Assembly: GCA_019359155.1 (NCBI GenBank)
Contig: JAHHHV010000092.1
Coordinates: 1-64,000 of the forward strand
From: Pegethrix bostrychoides GSE-TBD4-15B
Lineage (GTDB): Bacteria > Cyanobacteriota > Cyanobacteriia > Elainellales > Elainellaceae
Reading direction: 5' to 3'
DNA: 64,000 nucleotides
Shown here in pieces: positions 33,395 to 43,774 of the stretch. How positions within the stretch are numbered: the first letter of the stretch is position 1; each line of letters opens with the position of its first letter. Below the pieces are notes generated by a model that did no database searches, was not told the DNA's origin, and saw nothing but the letters and a program-made list of their open reading frames with translations. The position numbers were made by a program, and so were the translations under genes.

Positions 33395-35348
33395 AGATCC
33401 GCAGCCGTCGATTTGGCTCTTCGCCGAAGCTAGCCGAATTAAGCCGATAGTGCTCTACTAGCTCATGCTGCATCTTTCGCACCTTGCCAGAACGCGGCAG
33501 GAGCTCGACGGGCTGACCTTTGGGAATCACGATTTGCTCCACGGCCAGCCGCGCTTCTTCCAGAGCTTCAATCTCGTCATCGTCGCTGTTGCTGTAAAGC
33601 AGCGTCAGGTTGTCAGATTCATCCACCCCAGTATCTTCCAAATGCAAGATCCGCCGCAGTGACCGGACAATCTGCGGAATGCTGTTGGCCTTGACGGCGT
33701 GAATTGGCAACTGCCGATTTTTGGCCAGCAGCTTTAGCTTCGAGTGGTTTTTCATGTGAGAGCGCAGCGCCAGTACCGCATCGGCACTGTCGATATCTTT
33801 AGTCAGCACGACAGGCAGGTTCAGCGTTTGAATCACCTGCTCAAGCTGATGTCGACCAATCCCATACGGGTAGACATGCAGCGGCAACTCTTCGCCATTG
33901 GAGCCAATCAGCCGTCCGTCTAGCTCAGCGTCATCTGCCGCCGCCTCAAACGAATCGTTCAAGAGCTGATCAAACTGCTGACGCTCGGTAGCTAGCGGCA
34001 GCGATTCTATGGGTGAGCTGTAGCTTGGCGGACTGTAGCTCCAGGATTCGGTTTTGGGCGGGGTCGCTTTAGGAATTGAGAGTGGCGCAATCTGACCTGA
34101 GCTGCGCCAGCCAGCCTGAGCGGCCCTTGCACCCTTGCCCGCACTGGAGCCGGAAAAGCTCGATCCAGAAAACCCGGATGCGCCTGGAAACGGTACATGT
34201 CGGGGTGAGTTGGGCGGCGTGGGGCTAATTTGCTCCTGCGTCACCCTGATCTCGCCACGCTCATCCAGGCTGCGGGTTTGGGGGTTGGGCTGACGGCCTC
34301 GCAGCAGGCTGTCTACGCTATCCGAGACGTTTTCATGCACCACCCACTTCTGGCGCTCCAGCATTTCGATCGCAATATCAAACGTGGGCGGAGCCTTGCG
34401 TTCCAGCACGCTCTTTTGGCTGCCCCGTCGTCTAGCCTCGTCGTCTCCCAGCGTCACCGACTGGATGCCGCCGACCAGATCTGAGAGCGTCGGGTTCTTC
34501 ATGAGGTTTTCGATCCGGTTACCATGCGCCGTGCCAACAAGCTGCACACCCCGTTCGGCAATTGTACGTGCCGCCAGCGCCTCTAGCTCCGTGCCAATCT
34601 CGTCAATCACGATTACTTCCGGCATGTGGTTCTCCACCGCCTCAATCATCACCTGATGCTGCAACTCTGGGCGGGCAACCTGCATCCGTCTGGCTCGCCC
34701 AATCGCCGGATGCGGTACATCCCCATCCCCGGCAATCTCATTGGAGGTATCGATGATCACAACGCGCTTATCCAGCTCGTCGGCCAGGATACGGGCAATT
34801 TCGCGCAGCGCTGTTGTCTTGCCAACCCCAGGCCGACCCAGCATCAAAATCGAGCGCCCCGTCTCAACCAGATCGCGAATCATGCTGATCGTGCCAAACA
34901 CAGCTCGCCCAACTCGGCAGGTAAGGCCAATCACGTCACCTGTGCGGTTGCGAATGGCGCTGATCCGGTGCAGGGTGCGCTCCAGTCCAGCTCGGTTATC
35001 GCCGCTAAACATGCCGATTCGCGCAATGCAGTAGTCCAGATCAGCTCTTGAAACCACTGTCTCTGAGAGATATTCGGCGCTGCCTGGAAAGCGAGCCTCC
35101 GGGCGACGACCCAAATCCAGCACGATTTCAACTAGCCGGTCGCGCTGTGGATGCTGCTCTAGCACTTGGCGCACCTGCGGCGGCAAGATCTCGAAGAGCT
35201 GGGGCAAGTCGTCGGTGATCTCCAGAGGTTCAACGCTCGGTTCAGGTAAGGTCTGAACGCCAGCAGATGAGCCTTCGGAACTGTGGATCGGGGATAGATC
35301 GGGGGATTGAGCTGATTGCTCGGAGAAGTCGTTACCGCTAGATATCAT
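33384..35348 (-). CDS. Ycf45-like AAA ATPase with R3H domain
   Basis: A 654-residue protein. The N-terminal half is a SpoIIIAA/Ycf45-type P-loop ATPase with Walker [18 protein letters not shown] and Walker [12 protein letters not shown] low-complexity Ser/Gly linker lies at about residues 380-440. The C-terminal R3H domain ([13 protein letters not shown]) should bind single-stranded nucleic acid. Homologues occur in cyanobacteria and red-algal plastids and have no assigned role. Transcription order is ndhN, ldpA, then this gene, all on the minus strand, with 79 bp between ldpA and this gene. Confidence 0.9.
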   Translation of the reverse strand: MISSGNDFSEQSAQSPDLSPIHSSEGSSAGVQTLPEPSVEPLEITDDLPQLFEILPPQVRQVLEQHPQRDRLVEIVLDLGRRPEARFPGSAEYLSETVVSRADLDYCIARIGMFSGDNRAGLERTLHRISAIRNRTGDVIGLTCRVGRAVFGTISMIRDLVETGRSILMLGRPGVGKTTALREIARILADELDKRVVIIDTSNEIAGDGDVPHPAIGRARRMQVARPELQHQVMIEAVENHMPEVIVIDEIGTELEALAARTIAERGVQLVGTAHGNRIENLMKNPTLSDLVGGIQSVTLGDDEARRRGSQKSVLERKAPPTFDIAIEMLERQKWVVHENVSDSVDSLLRGRQPNPQTRSLDERGEIRVTQEQISPTPPNSPRHVPFPGASGFSGSSFSGSSAGKGARAAQAGWRSSGQIAPLSIPKATPPKTESWSYSPPSYSSPIESLPLATERQQFDQLLNDSFEAAADDAELDGRLIGSNGEELPLHVYPYGIGRHQLEQVIQTLNLPVVLTKDIDSADAVLALRSHMKNHSKLKLLAKNRQLPIHAVKANSIPQIVRSLRRILHLEDTGVDESDNLTLLYSNSDDDEIEALEEARLAVEQIVIPKGQPVELLPRSGKVRKMQHELVEHYRLNSASFGEEPNRRLRIYPA

Positions 35349-35427
35349 GAATATTTCGATACGATGCTGTAGAACTGGCGAGAAGGCAGAAATCGCTTAA
35401 ACCTAATTCAACGGATGCAAACTGGCG

Positions 35428-36663
35428 TTAGTTACTCATATTGGCCACTGCACTAGGCTTCAGATCGGCTACTAGCTCACGAGCCAGTTCAACAGCTTGC
35501 CAGAGCAGCTCTGGTCGATCTTCTAAACGCAGCGAAACGGTCTGTGAGCTAGCGGTTTCTGAGCTAATTGTCATGATGGGTGTGGGAGTCGCGAGTTGTG
35601 ATTGCAACGTCAGATGCGGAAGTTCTGCAAGCGGTTGAGTTGCCTCCAGTTCTGCTAAAACGGCTGATAAAATCGATCGAGCATAGCTGCCGTAAGCTAT
35701 TCCAGCAATCTGATGGCTAGTCCGACGGCTAGGCTGAAACGACTGTGCCTGAGGCAAATCAGCGCTTGCTGATGAGTTTAACAACCCAATTGCCTTCAGT
35801 TTCTTGGCCGTGTGACGATTTGTACCACCTGCTAACTGCACATAGCCAGGTAGCCCTGCAGCCAGCACCTTCTGCCCCAGCTTCACTGCCGCACGGGTTG
35901 CGCCATCGCCAATATCGCCGCTCATCGGCCTGCCATCTGTCTGCCAAATCAAGGCGCAAGGCAAAGGCGACATCAAGTCGTAGAGCGCCTGCAAATAATC
36001 AATTAATCCCGCCCCGTCCGGGCAGCTAATCGAGACAAGCTTGAGCTGATTGACGTAAGGCAAAATTGCCTGCCACAGCCTGCTAAAATCCGTCAGTCGT
36101 CCTACCTGAGTGTGAATTTCTACTGCATCCGCACCTGCCAGCACCAGAGGCGCTACCGCTGCCGGAGTTGAGACGTAGGAACGAGCCGTGATTTGCTGCA
36201 CCGGACAAATCGCCAAACAGCGCCCGCAGCCATAGCAGAGACGTTCCACTACGCCCGAATCAGCAGCATCTTTGGCAAAAACAATTGCCTGCACCGGGCA
36301 AATCGGCACGCAGGGCTGCGGGCAATCGCTAGGACAGAGCGCTGGGTCAAACTCGGCCTTCCGAAAATGCGGGTCTTCGCCGTCGTTAAGGCTGACCATT
36401 AGCCAAGGTCGCCCTGCTGTCTGACTCTGACCTGTCTGACTCTGACCTGCCTGACGGCTCAGCGTTTCTGCCACATCCAGACCCGCGCGTGCAGCAGCCA
36501 GCACCGCCGGATCGGCTGCTACGTCAATGCAGTCAGCTCCTGCTAAAGCATAGGCCAACGCTAAGCTTCGTACAGCAGGGAGGTGTTGATAGCTAGCTCC
36601 GCAGATTAGCTTGAACCAGCAGCCCTCCCTTAGAGATCGTAAGGGACGATACAAGTTAGTCAC
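35428..36663 (-). CDS. ldpA: Circadian clock input protein LdpA
   Basis: LdpA, 411 residues. It carries two 4Fe-4S ferredoxin-type motifs: CPSDCPQPCVPICP and CYGCGRCLAICP. In Synechococcus elongatus, LdpA senses redox state and adjusts clock period to light intensity, co-purifying with CikA, KaiA and SasA. The N-terminus WFKLICGASYQHLPAVRSLA is typical. An in-frame 15-bp duplication (36417-36446) adds a GQSQTGQSQT repeat before the first cluster. It lies near ndhN, the usual cyanobacterial context. Confidence 0.93.
   Translation of the reverse strand: MTNLYRPLRSLREGCWFKLICGASYQHLPAVRSLALAYALAGADCIDVAADPAVLAAARAGLDVAETLSRQAGQSQTGQSQTAGRPWLMVSLNDGEDPHFRKAEFDPALCPSDCPQPCVPICPVQAIVFAKDAADSGVVERLCYGCGRCLAICPVQQITARSYVSTPAAVAPLVLAGADAVEIHTQVGRLTDFSRLWQAILPYVNQLKLVSISCPDGAGLIDYLQALYDLMSPLPCALIWQTDGRPMSGDIGDGATRAAVKLGQKVLAAGLPGYVQLAGGTNRHTAKKLKAIGLLNSSASADLPQAQSFQPSRRTSHQIAGIAYGSYARSILSAVLAELEATQPLAELPHLTLQSQLATPTPIMTISSETASSQTVSLRLEDRPELLWQAVELARELVADLKPSAVANMSN
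36417..36446 (-). repeat. 15-bp in-frame tandem duplication in ldpA
   Basis: CTGTCTGACTCTGAC is present twice (36417-36431, 36432-36446), with a partial third copy after it. It encodes a repeated five-residue unit in a probably exposed loop. Confidence 0.9.
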
Positions 36664-36707
36664 CCTTACATACTAAAGGTTATGCGGGCAAACGAGCAGT
36701 ACCCTAA

Positions 36708-36733
36708 TTGGGCAATCTTTTTGGGCAATCTTT
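36708..36733. repeat. 13-bp perfect tandem duplication
   Basis: TTGGGCAATCTTT occurs at 36708-36720 and 36721-36733, in the spacer between ndhN and ldpA. Confidence 0.9.
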
Positions 36734-36798
36734 TACGACCTAGCCTACTACAGCAGATTGGATTTGAGCTGTGTTGCGCTATTCTGTAGCGCTCTTTA

Positions 36799-37275
36799 TT
36801 AAGCAGCCATCAAGAACTCTGTAAGTGGCTTCCAGGTGAAGCTACGGCCGCCACCCATTTCCACCACGATCTTGATTTTGGATTCAGCCGTAGGCAGCGA
36901 CACCAAGAATTGCAGCTCTTGCTGAGACAGCACTACCCCTTCCAGCATCCAAATCACCAGCCCTTTTGAGTTAGGCGACAGTTTCTCAACTCGGTAGGTT
37001 GCTGCTGGCGGCAAATAATAGCGGTAGCCAACTGAACCCTCGCGCTGGGCGGTCTTTTTGCCCAAGTGGGGCGGACGAACGCCATGCACATCCAGCAAAT
37101 AGGCCGACAGATCCCCCAACCCCCGCGCCGTAATATGCATCATCTCGTAGCCTGCGGCTCTGAGTCGGCGCTGGTAGCGACCCTCATGCCCCCCTTCTAA
37201 CGGCACCAGCAGCCCCAATGCGCCAGCGGTCTCTAAGTTGCGAATAAACTGCTTGCCAGTCGTAATGAGCACCAT
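36799..37275 (-). CDS. ndhN: NAD(P)H-quinone oxidoreductase subunit N
   Basis: NdhN, 158 residues, a peripheral-arm subunit of photosynthetic NDH-1. The sequence starts MVLITTGKQFIRNLETAGAL and contains LGDLSAYLLDVHGVRPPHLG and a TYRVEKLSPNSKGLVIWMLE block, as in other cyanobacteria. It is divergent from the S10 operon across 682 bp; ldpA follows on the same strand after 135 bp. Confidence 0.95.
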   Translation of the reverse strand: MVLITTGKQFIRNLETAGALGLLVPLEGGHEGRYQRRLRAAGYEMMHITARGLGDLSAYLLDVHGVRPPHLGKKTAQREGSVGYRYYLPPAATYRVEKLSPNSKGLVIWMLEGVVLSQQELQFLVSLPTAESKIKIVVEMGGGRSFTWKPLTEFLMAA

Positions 37276-37361
37276 TGGAAGTTGTCCTCACGCAGGGTAG
37301 GTTTCTGATTCTTCTGGCTTAGAACTAGCTCAGCAGCAGCCTGAAGCTAGAGAATCACTGC

Positions 37362-37385
37362 TCTGAATTGTAATCTGAATTGTAA
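37362..37385. repeat. 12-bp perfect tandem duplication
   Basis: TCTGAATTGTAA occurs at 37362-37373 and 37374-37385, about 90 bp upstream of ndhN. Confidence 0.9.
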
Positions 37386-37483
37386 AGCGTTAAGCCATCG
37401 GGATTCAAGCTCGTATTCTCGCAAAGCCTTACTCTCGCCAGGCAAAATAGATTTTAGATGCCGATAAGCCATTGAGAAAACAC

Positions 37484-37513
37484 TGGACAGTTACCGAAAA
37501 GCTGTTCTATAGT
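37484..37513 (+). promoter_or_regulatory. Candidate sigma-70-type promoter of the S10 operon
   Basis: TGGACA (37484-37489) and TATAGT (37508-37513) are separated by 18 bp, each one base from consensus. Transcription would start near 37520, leaving a 5' UTR of about 440 nt before rplC. Confidence 0.55.
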
Positions 37514-37957
37514 AGATAGCTGTTGCCAAAGCTTGAGGCATCTAAGAGTCAAATCGGTAAGCCGCAATCTGTTAGTCCACGTTTCGACTGGTGACTAATT
37601 TGAGGACTAGCTGGGTTTTGCGCCGCTGTAGCGGTTAGCAAGAGTGACTGATTTCTCTAGACTGCGATCACAAGCGGCAGCAATGACTTGGCTCGAAGGC
37701 TGCGGATACTGAATAGAGCTGCATCACTCTGTTTAAGTCCTGCCGTCTGTTGCTCTTGAGGAGAGGGCGCGAGTCAGCAGGTTGGCTTTAATTTGTCTGC
37801 AAACTCATTGAGTCTGCCGTGATCCACGGTTCGTGCCGCTGCTTCTAGCTGACGCGAGCCGCCAAACTACTGCCGACTTTTTAGACGCTAGAGCCAGAGG
37901 CTTGCTCTTTGCCTAGTGATTCGGATGCAAATGGTAGAACAAGGGAGACCAACAACC

Positions 37958-38602
37958 GTGTCTATTGGGATTCTCGGCACAAAGCTCGGCATGACCCAGA
38001 TCTTTGACGAAACAGGACGGGCGATTCCGGTCACTGTTATTCAAGCAGGGCCATGTACCGTAACGCAGGTTAAAACAAAACAGACAGATGGCTACTCTGC
38101 CGTTCAGGTGGGCTATGGCGAAGTCACCGCCAAGGCGCTGAGCAAGCCAGAGCTAGGCCATCTCACCAAAGCTGGGGCGCAGCCTTTGCGGCATCTGCAT
38201 GAATATCGGCTGGAGTCTGCCGCTGAGTTTGAGCTAGGCCAACAGCTCAAGGCTGACAGCTTTACCGTGGGCCAGGTGGTCGATGTGATGGGCACCAGCA
38301 TTGGACGCGGCTTTGCTGGCTATCAAAAGCGGCATAACTTCAAGCGCGGCCCGATGTCGCATGGCTCGAAAAACCACCGCCAGCCGGGTTCAACTGGCGC
38401 AGGCACCACACCGGGTCGGATCTATCCCGGCAAGCGGATGGCCGGACAGTTGGGCAACGTCCGGGTCACGATTCGCAAGCTGACCGTAGTGCGCGTTGAC
38501 GCTGAGCGAAATTTGCTGCTGATTAAAGGAGCCGTGCCTGGAAAGCCCGGTGCTCTGCTGAACATCAGACCTGCAAACCTCGTTGGACGCGCCAAGAGCT
38601 AG
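37958..38602 (+). CDS. rplC: 50S ribosomal protein L3
   Basis: L3 (uL3), 214 residues from the GTG at 37958 ([17 protein letters not shown]). AGGGAGA precedes it as ribosome-binding site, so the in-frame ATG at 37916 is rejected. The conserved core [20 protein letters not shown], with the loop reaching toward the peptidyl transferase centre, is present. It is the first gene of the S10-spc-alpha block. Confidence 0.97.
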   Translation: MSIGILGTKLGMTQIFDETGRAIPVTVIQAGPCTVTQVKTKQTDGYSAVQVGYGEVTAKALSKPELGHLTKAGAQPLRHLHEYRLESAAEFELGQQLKADSFTVGQVVDVMGTSIGRGFAGYQKRHNFKRGPMSHGSKNHRQPGSTGAGTTPGRIYPGKRMAGQLGNVRVTIRKLTVVRVDAERNLLLIKGAVPGKPGALLNIRPANLVGRAKS

Positions 38603-38668
38603 TGCAGATTAATTCTTTGATTGATTCAAGTATTCAACGCCGCCCATCCGAAAAGGGGATAGCAAGTC

Positions 38669-39304
38669 ATGGTTGACTGTGTAGTAAAAGATTGGCAGGG
38701 AGAAGAGGTAGGGCAAGCCTCGCTGGAACTGCGGGTTGCTAAAGAAGAGAGCGCCGCGCATATTGTCCACCGGGCGATGGTGCGGCAGATGCACAACTCG
38801 CGTCAGGGGACAGTTTCCACCAAAACCAGAGCCGAAGTGCGCGGCGGTGGGCGCAAGCCCTGGAAGCAAAAGGGTACGGGTCGCGCCAGAGCCGGATCAA
38901 TTCGCTCTCCGCTCTGGAAGGGCGGCGGCGTGATCTTTGGCCCCAAACCCCGTGACTATTCGGTGAAGATGAACCGCAAGGAGCGACGGCTAGCGCTGAG
39001 AACTGCCTTCCAGAGCCGAGTCGAAGACTTGGTAGTGGTGGAAGAGTTTATCGAGAATCTGCCGCGTCCCAAAACTAAGGAGTTAACGAGCGCTTTGACC
39101 CGTTGGGGCGTTGAGCCAGATGCCAAAGTGCTGATGATCGTCGGCCAACGCAACGAGAACGTCTATCTCTCAGCGCGCAACATCAGCAATCTGCGGATGA
39201 TCTCGGCCAGCAACCTGAACGTCTACGACATTTTGGCTGCTGATCGAATTGTGGCCACCCGCTCTGCCATTGCAACCATTCAGGAGGTTTACGGAGATGA
39301 CTAA
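38669..39304 (+). CDS. rplD: 50S ribosomal protein L4
   Basis: L4 (uL4), 211 residues, lining the upper exit tunnel. [20 protein letters not shown] and [18 protein letters not shown] form the rRNA-binding loop. In E. coli, L4 represses its own operon; the long leader here would be a place for that, though unproven. The last 8 bases overlap rplW. Confidence 0.97.
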   Translation: MVDCVVKDWQGEEVGQASLELRVAKEESAAHIVHRAMVRQMHNSRQGTVSTKTRAEVRGGGRKPWKQKGTGRARAGSIRSPLWKGGGVIFGPKPRDYSVKMNRKERRLALRTAFQSRVEDLVVVEEFIENLPRPKTKELTSALTRWGVEPDAKVLMIVGQRNENVYLSARNISNLRMISASNLNVYDILAADRIVATRSAIATIQEVYGDD

Positions 39305-39599
39305 ATTTGACCCCCGTCAGCTTCCCGATTTGATTCGTCGCCCGCTAGTGACGGAAAAAGCAACACTGCTGCTGGAAAACAACCAGTACAGCTTCGAGGT
39401 CGCATCTCAGGCCACCAAGCCGCAGATCAAAGCTGCTGTCGAAGAGCTGTTTGACGTGAAGGTGATCGGCATGAGCACCTACAACCCCCCCAAGAAAGCG
39501 CGTCGCGTCGGCAAGTTTGCCGGATATCGCCCCCAGTACAAGCGAGCAGTTGTGACGCTAGCGCCAGGGGATTCAATCACTCTGTTCCCCGAAGTTTAG
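39297..39599 (+). CDS. rplW: 50S ribosomal protein L23
   Basis: L23 (uL23), 100 residues ([20 protein letters not shown]), at the tunnel exit where signal recognition particle and trigger factor dock. The ATG at 39297 overlaps the end of rplD by 8 bp and has a CAGGAGG site inside rplD, so translational coupling is likely. Confidence 0.97.
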   Translation: MTKFDPRQLPDLIRRPLVTEKATLLLENNQYSFEVASQATKPQIKAAVEELFDVKVIGMSTYNPPKKARRVGKFAGYRPQYKRAVVTLAPGDSITLFPEV

Positions 39600-39621
39600 G
39601 ATTTGCGGAGATTAAATCGCT

Positions 39622-40485
39622 ATGGGCATTCGTTACTATCGACCTTATACGCCTGGAACTCGCGAGCGCGTAGTCTCAGACTTCTCTGAAATCACCTGCA
39701 CTGAGCCAGAGAAATCACTGCTTACCTCCGTACATCGTCCTAAGGGGCGCAACAACCGGGGCGTAATTACCTGTCGTCACCGGGGTGGCGGCCACAAGAA
39801 GCTCTACCGGATTGTGGATTTCTACCGCAACAAGCATAATATTCCGGCCAAAGTGGCGACCATCGAATACGACCCAAACCGCAACGCTCGGATTTGCCTG
39901 CTGCATTACCGCGATGGCGAAAAGCGCTATATCCTGCATCCGGCTGGCCTGGAAGTGGGCACAACCGTGATCTCAGGACCCGACGCGCCGTTTGAAGTGG
40001 GCAATGCGCTGCCGTTGGGCAATATGCCGCTGGGTACAGCGGTTCACAACGTTGAGCTAGTTCCTGGTAAGGGTGGTCAGATTGTGCGAGCAGCTGGCGG
40101 TAGCGCTCAGGTCGTCGCTAAAGACGGCGATTTTGTCACCCTAAAGCTGCCTTCCACTGAAGTGCGGATGGTGCGGCGCGAATGCTACGCCACCATCGGT
40201 CAGGTCGGCAATGCGGATGTGCGAAACGCCAGTCTGGGTAAAGCCGGACGCAAGCGCTGGAAAGGCCGTAGACCAGAAGTGCGAGGCAGCGTCATGAACC
40301 CGGTGGATCACCCCCATGGGGGCGGTGAAGGTCGCGCTCCAATCGGTCGCTCTGGTCCCGTTACGCCCTGGGGCAAGCCCGCGCTGGGAGCCAAGACACG
40401 CAAGAAGCGTAAGGCCAGCAACGCTTTAATCGTGCGGCGGCGGCGGCGCACCTCGAAGCGGGGTCGGGGCGGCAGAGAGTCGTAG
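39622..40485 (+). CDS. rplB: 50S ribosomal protein L2
   Basis: L2 (uL2), 287 residues, needed for subunit joining and peptidyl transferase activity. The start [20 protein letters not shown], the [17 protein letters not shown] block and the C-terminal [20 protein letters not shown] loop with the conserved His are all intact. Confidence 0.98.
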   Translation: MGIRYYRPYTPGTRERVVSDFSEITCTEPEKSLLTSVHRPKGRNNRGVITCRHRGGGHKKLYRIVDFYRNKHNIPAKVATIEYDPNRNARICLLHYRDGEKRYILHPAGLEVGTTVISGPDAPFEVGNALPLGNMPLGTAVHNVELVPGKGGQIVRAAGGSAQVVAKDGDFVTLKLPSTEVRMVRRECYATIGQVGNADVRNASLGKAGRKRWKGRRPEVRGSVMNPVDHPHGGGEGRAPIGRSGPVTPWGKPALGAKTRKKRKASNALIVRRRRRTSKRGRGGRES

Positions 40486-40556
40486 TGCTCTATGTGCTCT
40501 CCATAAGGCTATGAGGCTATATCCAAACAGCAAGTTGCACAGAGGTTACTGAAACC

Positions 40557-40835
40557 ATGTCTCGCTCACTCAAAAAAGGGCCGTTTGTGGCCGACCACCT
40601 GCTCAGTAAAATCGAAGCCCTTAATGTCAAAGGCGACAAACAGGTAATCAAAACCTGGTCACGGGCTTCCACCATCCTGCCCCAAATGATTGGCCATACA
40701 ATTGCCGTTCATAACGGGCGGCAGCATGTGCCGGTCTATGTCAGCGAACAGATGGTGGGTCATAAGCTGGGCGAGTTTGCCCCCACCCGCACGTTTCGAG
40801 GTCACGCCAAAAGTGACAAAAAGGCTCGTCGTTAG
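40557..40835 (+). CDS. rpsS: 30S ribosomal protein S19
   Basis: S19 (uS19), 92 residues, [16 protein letters not shown] start and [18 protein letters not shown] end, located in the 30S head with S13. The 71-bp spacer before it contains short 8- and 9-bp direct duplications (40485-40520 region). Confidence 0.97.
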   Translation: MSRSLKKGPFVADHLLSKIEALNVKGDKQVIKTWSRASTILPQMIGHTIAVHNGRQHVPVYVSEQMVGHKLGEFAPTRTFRGHAKSDKKARR

Positions 40836-40887
40836 ATAGTTCAGTAGTTGGCGATTGGCAAAAGGTAAATCGCTTAAGGAGAATGTT

Positions 40888-41247
40888 ATGCCTGTTGCAA
40901 GTGAAGAAGTTAAAGCGATTGCCCGGTACATCCGGATGTCACCCTTCAAGGTGCGGCGGGTGCTCGATCAAATCCGGGGGCGCTCCTATCGAGAAGCGCT
41001 GATCATCCTGGAGTTTATGCCCTACAGAGCCTGTGAGCCCATCCTTAAGGTGTTGCGTTCAGCCGTCGCCAACGCAGAGCATAACGTCGGATACGCCCCT
41101 GCCGATTTGATTATCACCCAGGCTTTTGCTGATCAAGGCCCAGTTTTGAAGCGGTTCCGGCCTCGCGCTCAGGGGCGAGCCTACCAGATTCGCAAGCCGA
41201 CCTGCCACATTACAATCGCAGTCGGACTGGGCGCTGAAGAAGAGTAG
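40888..41247 (+). CDS. rplV: 50S ribosomal protein L22
   Basis: L22 (uL22), 119 residues, with its hairpin in the exit tunnel. [20 protein letters not shown] and [17 protein letters not shown] are diagnostic. The start at 40888 is supported by AAGGAG just upstream; an in-frame ATG at 40855 would add 11 unrelated residues. Confidence 0.97.
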   Translation: MPVASEEVKAIARYIRMSPFKVRRVLDQIRGRSYREALIILEFMPYRACEPILKVLRSAVANAEHNVGYAPADLIITQAFADQGPVLKRFRPRAQGRAYQIRKPTCHITIAVGLGAEEE

Positions 41248-41290
41248 GCTATTTAGACTTATATAACCGCCTTTATCAAGGGGAAGTATC

Positions 41291-42043
41291 GTGGGACAGA
41301 AGATTCATCCAATTGGGTTTCGGCTCGGAATTACGCAGGAGCACCAGTCACGCTGGTATGCTGACGCAAGCCGCAACCCTAAGCTTTTACAAGAAGACTA
41401 CACAATCCGCAATTTCTTGGAAACCAATCCCTTTAAGCTGAAGAGCTTGGACAGTCCAGGAATTTCTAAGATCCGCATTGAGCGTAAGGCCGATCAGATT
41501 GATTTGGAAATCCATACCTCGCGTCCCGGCGTAATTGTCGGACGGGGCGGACAGGGGATTGAAGAGCTGCGCGTCAACCTACAAAAAGCGCTCAAAGACA
41601 GCAATCGCCAGATCCGGATTAACGTTGTGGAAGTGGCACGGGTTGATGCCGATGCCACTCTGATTGCTGAAAGCATTGTGCGCGACCTAGAACGGCGGGT
41701 TTCGTTCCGGCGGGTGGTGCGTCAGGCGATTCAGCGCGCCCAGCGGGCTGGAATCGAAGGCATCAAAATTCAAATCGGTGGTCGGCTCAACGGCGCAGAA
41801 ATTGCCCGCACCGAATCGACCCGCGAAGGCAAAGTGCCGCTCCATACGCTCAGAGCTGACATCGACTACGCCAACCGCACCGCTCAGACCATCTACGGCA
41901 TTCTAGGCGTGAAGGTTTGGGTATTCAAGGGCGAAATCATTCCGGGTCAAGAGGATCTCGCTCAGCCTGCTAACGCTCAGCCCCGTCGTCGCCAGCAGCA
42001 GCAGCGTCGCCGTCAGTTTGAAGATCGATCCAACGAGGGATAG
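41291..42043 (+). CDS. rpsC: 30S ribosomal protein S3
   Basis: S3 (uS3), 250 residues, GTG start. The KH domain is seen at [20 protein letters not shown], and the C-terminal domain around [14 protein letters not shown] Gln/Arg-rich tail ([14 protein letters not shown]) extends the C-terminus. S3 guards the mRNA entry channel. Confidence 0.98.
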   Translation: MGQKIHPIGFRLGITQEHQSRWYADASRNPKLLQEDYTIRNFLETNPFKLKSLDSPGISKIRIERKADQIDLEIHTSRPGVIVGRGGQGIEELRVNLQKALKDSNRQIRINVVEVARVDADATLIAESIVRDLERRVSFRRVVRQAIQRAQRAGIEGIKIQIGGRLNGAEIARTESTREGKVPLHTLRADIDYANRTAQTIYGILGVKVWVFKGEIIPGQEDLAQPANAQPRRRQQQQRRRQFEDRSNEG

Positions 42044-42048
42044 CCACT

Positions 42049-42468
42049 ATGTTAAGTCCTAGAAGAACTAAATTCCGCAAGCAGCATCGGGGTCGAATGA
42101 GAGGCATGGCGACTGCGGGCAACGAAATTAACTTTGGCGAGTTTGCGCTTCAGGCGCTCGAACCTTCCTGGATTACGGCTCGTCAGATTGAAGCCAGCCG
42201 TCGCGCCATGACCCGATATATCCGTCGGGGTGGCAAAATCTGGATTCGCATCTTCCCTGATAAGCCTGTCACCATGCGCCCTGCTGAAACCCGGATGGGT
42301 TCCGGTAAAGGTAATCCCGAGTTCTGGGTGGCCGTGGTCAAGCCCGGTCGGATCATGTTCGAGATTGCGGGTGTTTCAGAAGAGATCGCCAAAGAAGCGA
42401 TGCGGCTAGCGCAGTACAAGCTGCCAATCAAGACCAAATTTATTACGCGTCAAGCGGAGGAGTCGTAA
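42049..42468 (+). CDS. rplP: 50S ribosomal protein L16
   Basis: L16 (uL16), 139 residues ([39 protein letters not shown]), close to the A and P sites. It lies 5 bp after rpsC and overlaps nothing. Confidence 0.98.
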   Translation: MLSPRRTKFRKQHRGRMRGMATAGNEINFGEFALQALEPSWITARQIEASRRAMTRYIRRGGKIWIRIFPDKPVTMRPAETRMGSGKGNPEFWVAVVKPGRIMFEIAGVSEEIAKEAMRLAQYKLPIKTKFITRQAEES

Positions 42469-42470
42469 TT

Positions 42471-42707
42471 ATGCCTCTCCCCAAAATTGAGGAAGTTCGT
42501 GAACTCAACGACCAAGAACTCAATGATCGGATTGCGGCCACCAAGAAAGAGCTGTTTCAACTCCGCTTTCAAAAAGCCACCCGTCAGCTTGAGAAGCCCC
42601 ATCAGTTTAAGCATCTGCGGCATCGGTTGGCACAGCTTATGACCTTGGAACAAGAGCGAAAATTAGCCCAGTCAGCAGGCCAGTCAGCAGCCACCCCGGA
42701 GGATTAA
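42471..42707 (+). CDS. rpmC: 50S ribosomal protein L29
   Basis: L29 (uL29), 78 residues, a helical hairpin protein near the tunnel exit (NDRIAATKKELFQLRFQKAT). It begins 2 bp after rplP. The C-terminal Gln/Ser/Ala extension is longer than in E. coli (63 residues). Confidence 0.95.
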   Translation: MPLPKIEEVRELNDQELNDRIAATKKELFQLRFQKATRQLEKPHQFKHLRHRLAQLMTLEQERKLAQSAGQSAATPED

Positions 42708-42710
42708 GCA

Positions 42711-42962
42711 ATGGCAATTAAACAGCGCGTTGGCGTTGTCGTCAGCGACAAAATGGACAAAACCGTGGTGGTCGCCATTGAAAGCCGCGCCCCTCACCCT
42801 AAATACCTGAAGATCATGGCTCGCACCAAGCGATATAAAGCTCATGACGAAGAGAACAAGTGCAAGAAAGGCGATCGCGTCCGGATTCAGGAAACTCGCC
42901 CGCTCAGCCGCACTAAATGCTGGGAAGTCATTGACATTCTTAGCCAGACCTCTAACGGGTAA
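42711..42962 (+). CDS. rpsQ: 30S ribosomal protein S17
   Basis: S17 (uS17), 83 residues ([40 protein letters not shown]), a primary 16S rRNA-binding protein. It starts 3 bp after rpmC. Confidence 0.97.
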   Translation: MAIKQRVGVVVSDKMDKTVVVAIESRAPHPKYLKIMARTKRYKAHDEENKCKKGDRVRIQETRPLSRTKCWEVIDILSQTSNG

Positions 42963-43023
42963 TTTTGCAGTCTGTCATTAACGCAGCGATTTTATAACGA
43001 GAGGCAGCCAAGAGAGGCGAACT

Positions 43024-43389
43024 ATGATTCAGCAAGAGAGCTATTTGAATGTGGCGGACAACAGCGGCGCACGCAAGCTCATGTGCATCCGCGTGCTGGG
43101 CGGCAACCGCCGCTATGCGGGCGTAGGCGACGTGATTATTGCAGTCGTCAAAGATGCAATCCCCAACATGGCCGTCAAAAAGTCAGATGTGGTGCGGGCA
43201 GTCGTCGTGCGCACCCGCAAAGGACTGCGTCGAGATACCGGCATGAGCATTCGGTTTGACGATAACGCCGCCGTGATCATCAACGCAGAAGGCAACCCCA
43301 GAGGCACGCGCGTCTTTGGCCCAGTGGCTCGCGAACTGCGCGACAAAAACTTTACCAAAATCGTTTCGTTGGCTCCGGAGGTGCTCTAA
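43024..43389 (+). CDS. rplN: 50S ribosomal protein L14
   Basis: L14 (uL14), 121 residues ([20 protein letters not shown]), at the subunit interface and the dock for the silencing factor RsfS. The sequence is full length and the stop abuts the rplX start. Confidence 0.98.
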   Translation: MIQQESYLNVADNSGARKLMCIRVLGGNRRYAGVGDVIIAVVKDAIPNMAVKKSDVVRAVVVRTRKGLRRDTGMSIRFDDNAAVIINAEGNPRGTRVFGPVARELRDKNFTKIVSLAPEVL

Positions 43390-43734
43390 ATGACGAAAGC
43401 TAAAGCGCCCGTGCGATACAAAATGCACATTAAAAAAGGCGATACAGTTCAAATCATCACTGGCAGCGACAAGGGCAAAGTCGGTGAGGTGATGCAGACC
43501 TTCCCAAAAACCAGCAAGGTAATAGTGCAGGGTGTAAACGTGAAAACTAAGCATGTCAAACCCCAGCAGGAAGGTGAGTCCGGACAGATCACGACGTTTG
43601 AGGTGCCCATCCACAGCTCCAACGTCATGCTCTACTCCACCAAAGAAAAGACGGTCAGTCGCATCTGCTACACCTTTAATGACGAAGGCCGCAAGGTGCG
43701 AATGCTGAAAAAAACTGGCGAAATTATTGATTAA
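43390..43734 (+). CDS. rplX: 50S ribosomal protein L24
   Basis: L24 (uL24), 114 residues, with the KOW motif [20 protein letters not shown], an assembly initiator of the 50S subunit. It starts at the base after the rplN stop. Confidence 0.96.
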   Translation: MTKAKAPVRYKMHIKKGDTVQIITGSDKGKVGEVMQTFPKTSKVIVQGVNVKTKHVKPQQEGESGQITTFEVPIHSSNVMLYSTKEKTVSRICYTFNDEGRKVRMLKKTGEIID

Positions 43735-43774
43735 CGCTCCCTGACCAAGACCAGGGAAATGCAGGAGAAATTCT

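Larger units (their letters stand above)
37276..37957. other. 682-bp divergent spacer: ndhN promoter and S10 operon leader
   Basis: No coding frame was recognised. A 12-bp duplication (TCTGAATTGTAA at 37362 and 37374) lies near ndhN. A promoter-like pair at 37484-37513 points toward rplC and would give a leader of about 440 nt. That is long enough for a ribosomal-protein autoregulatory element. Confidence 0.6.

Noticed and set aside
4970-42880. HIP1 octamer GCGATCGC as an enriched repeat
   Set aside because: Only a handful of copies were noticed (near 4976, 5651 and 42871), far from the density in HIP1-rich genomes.
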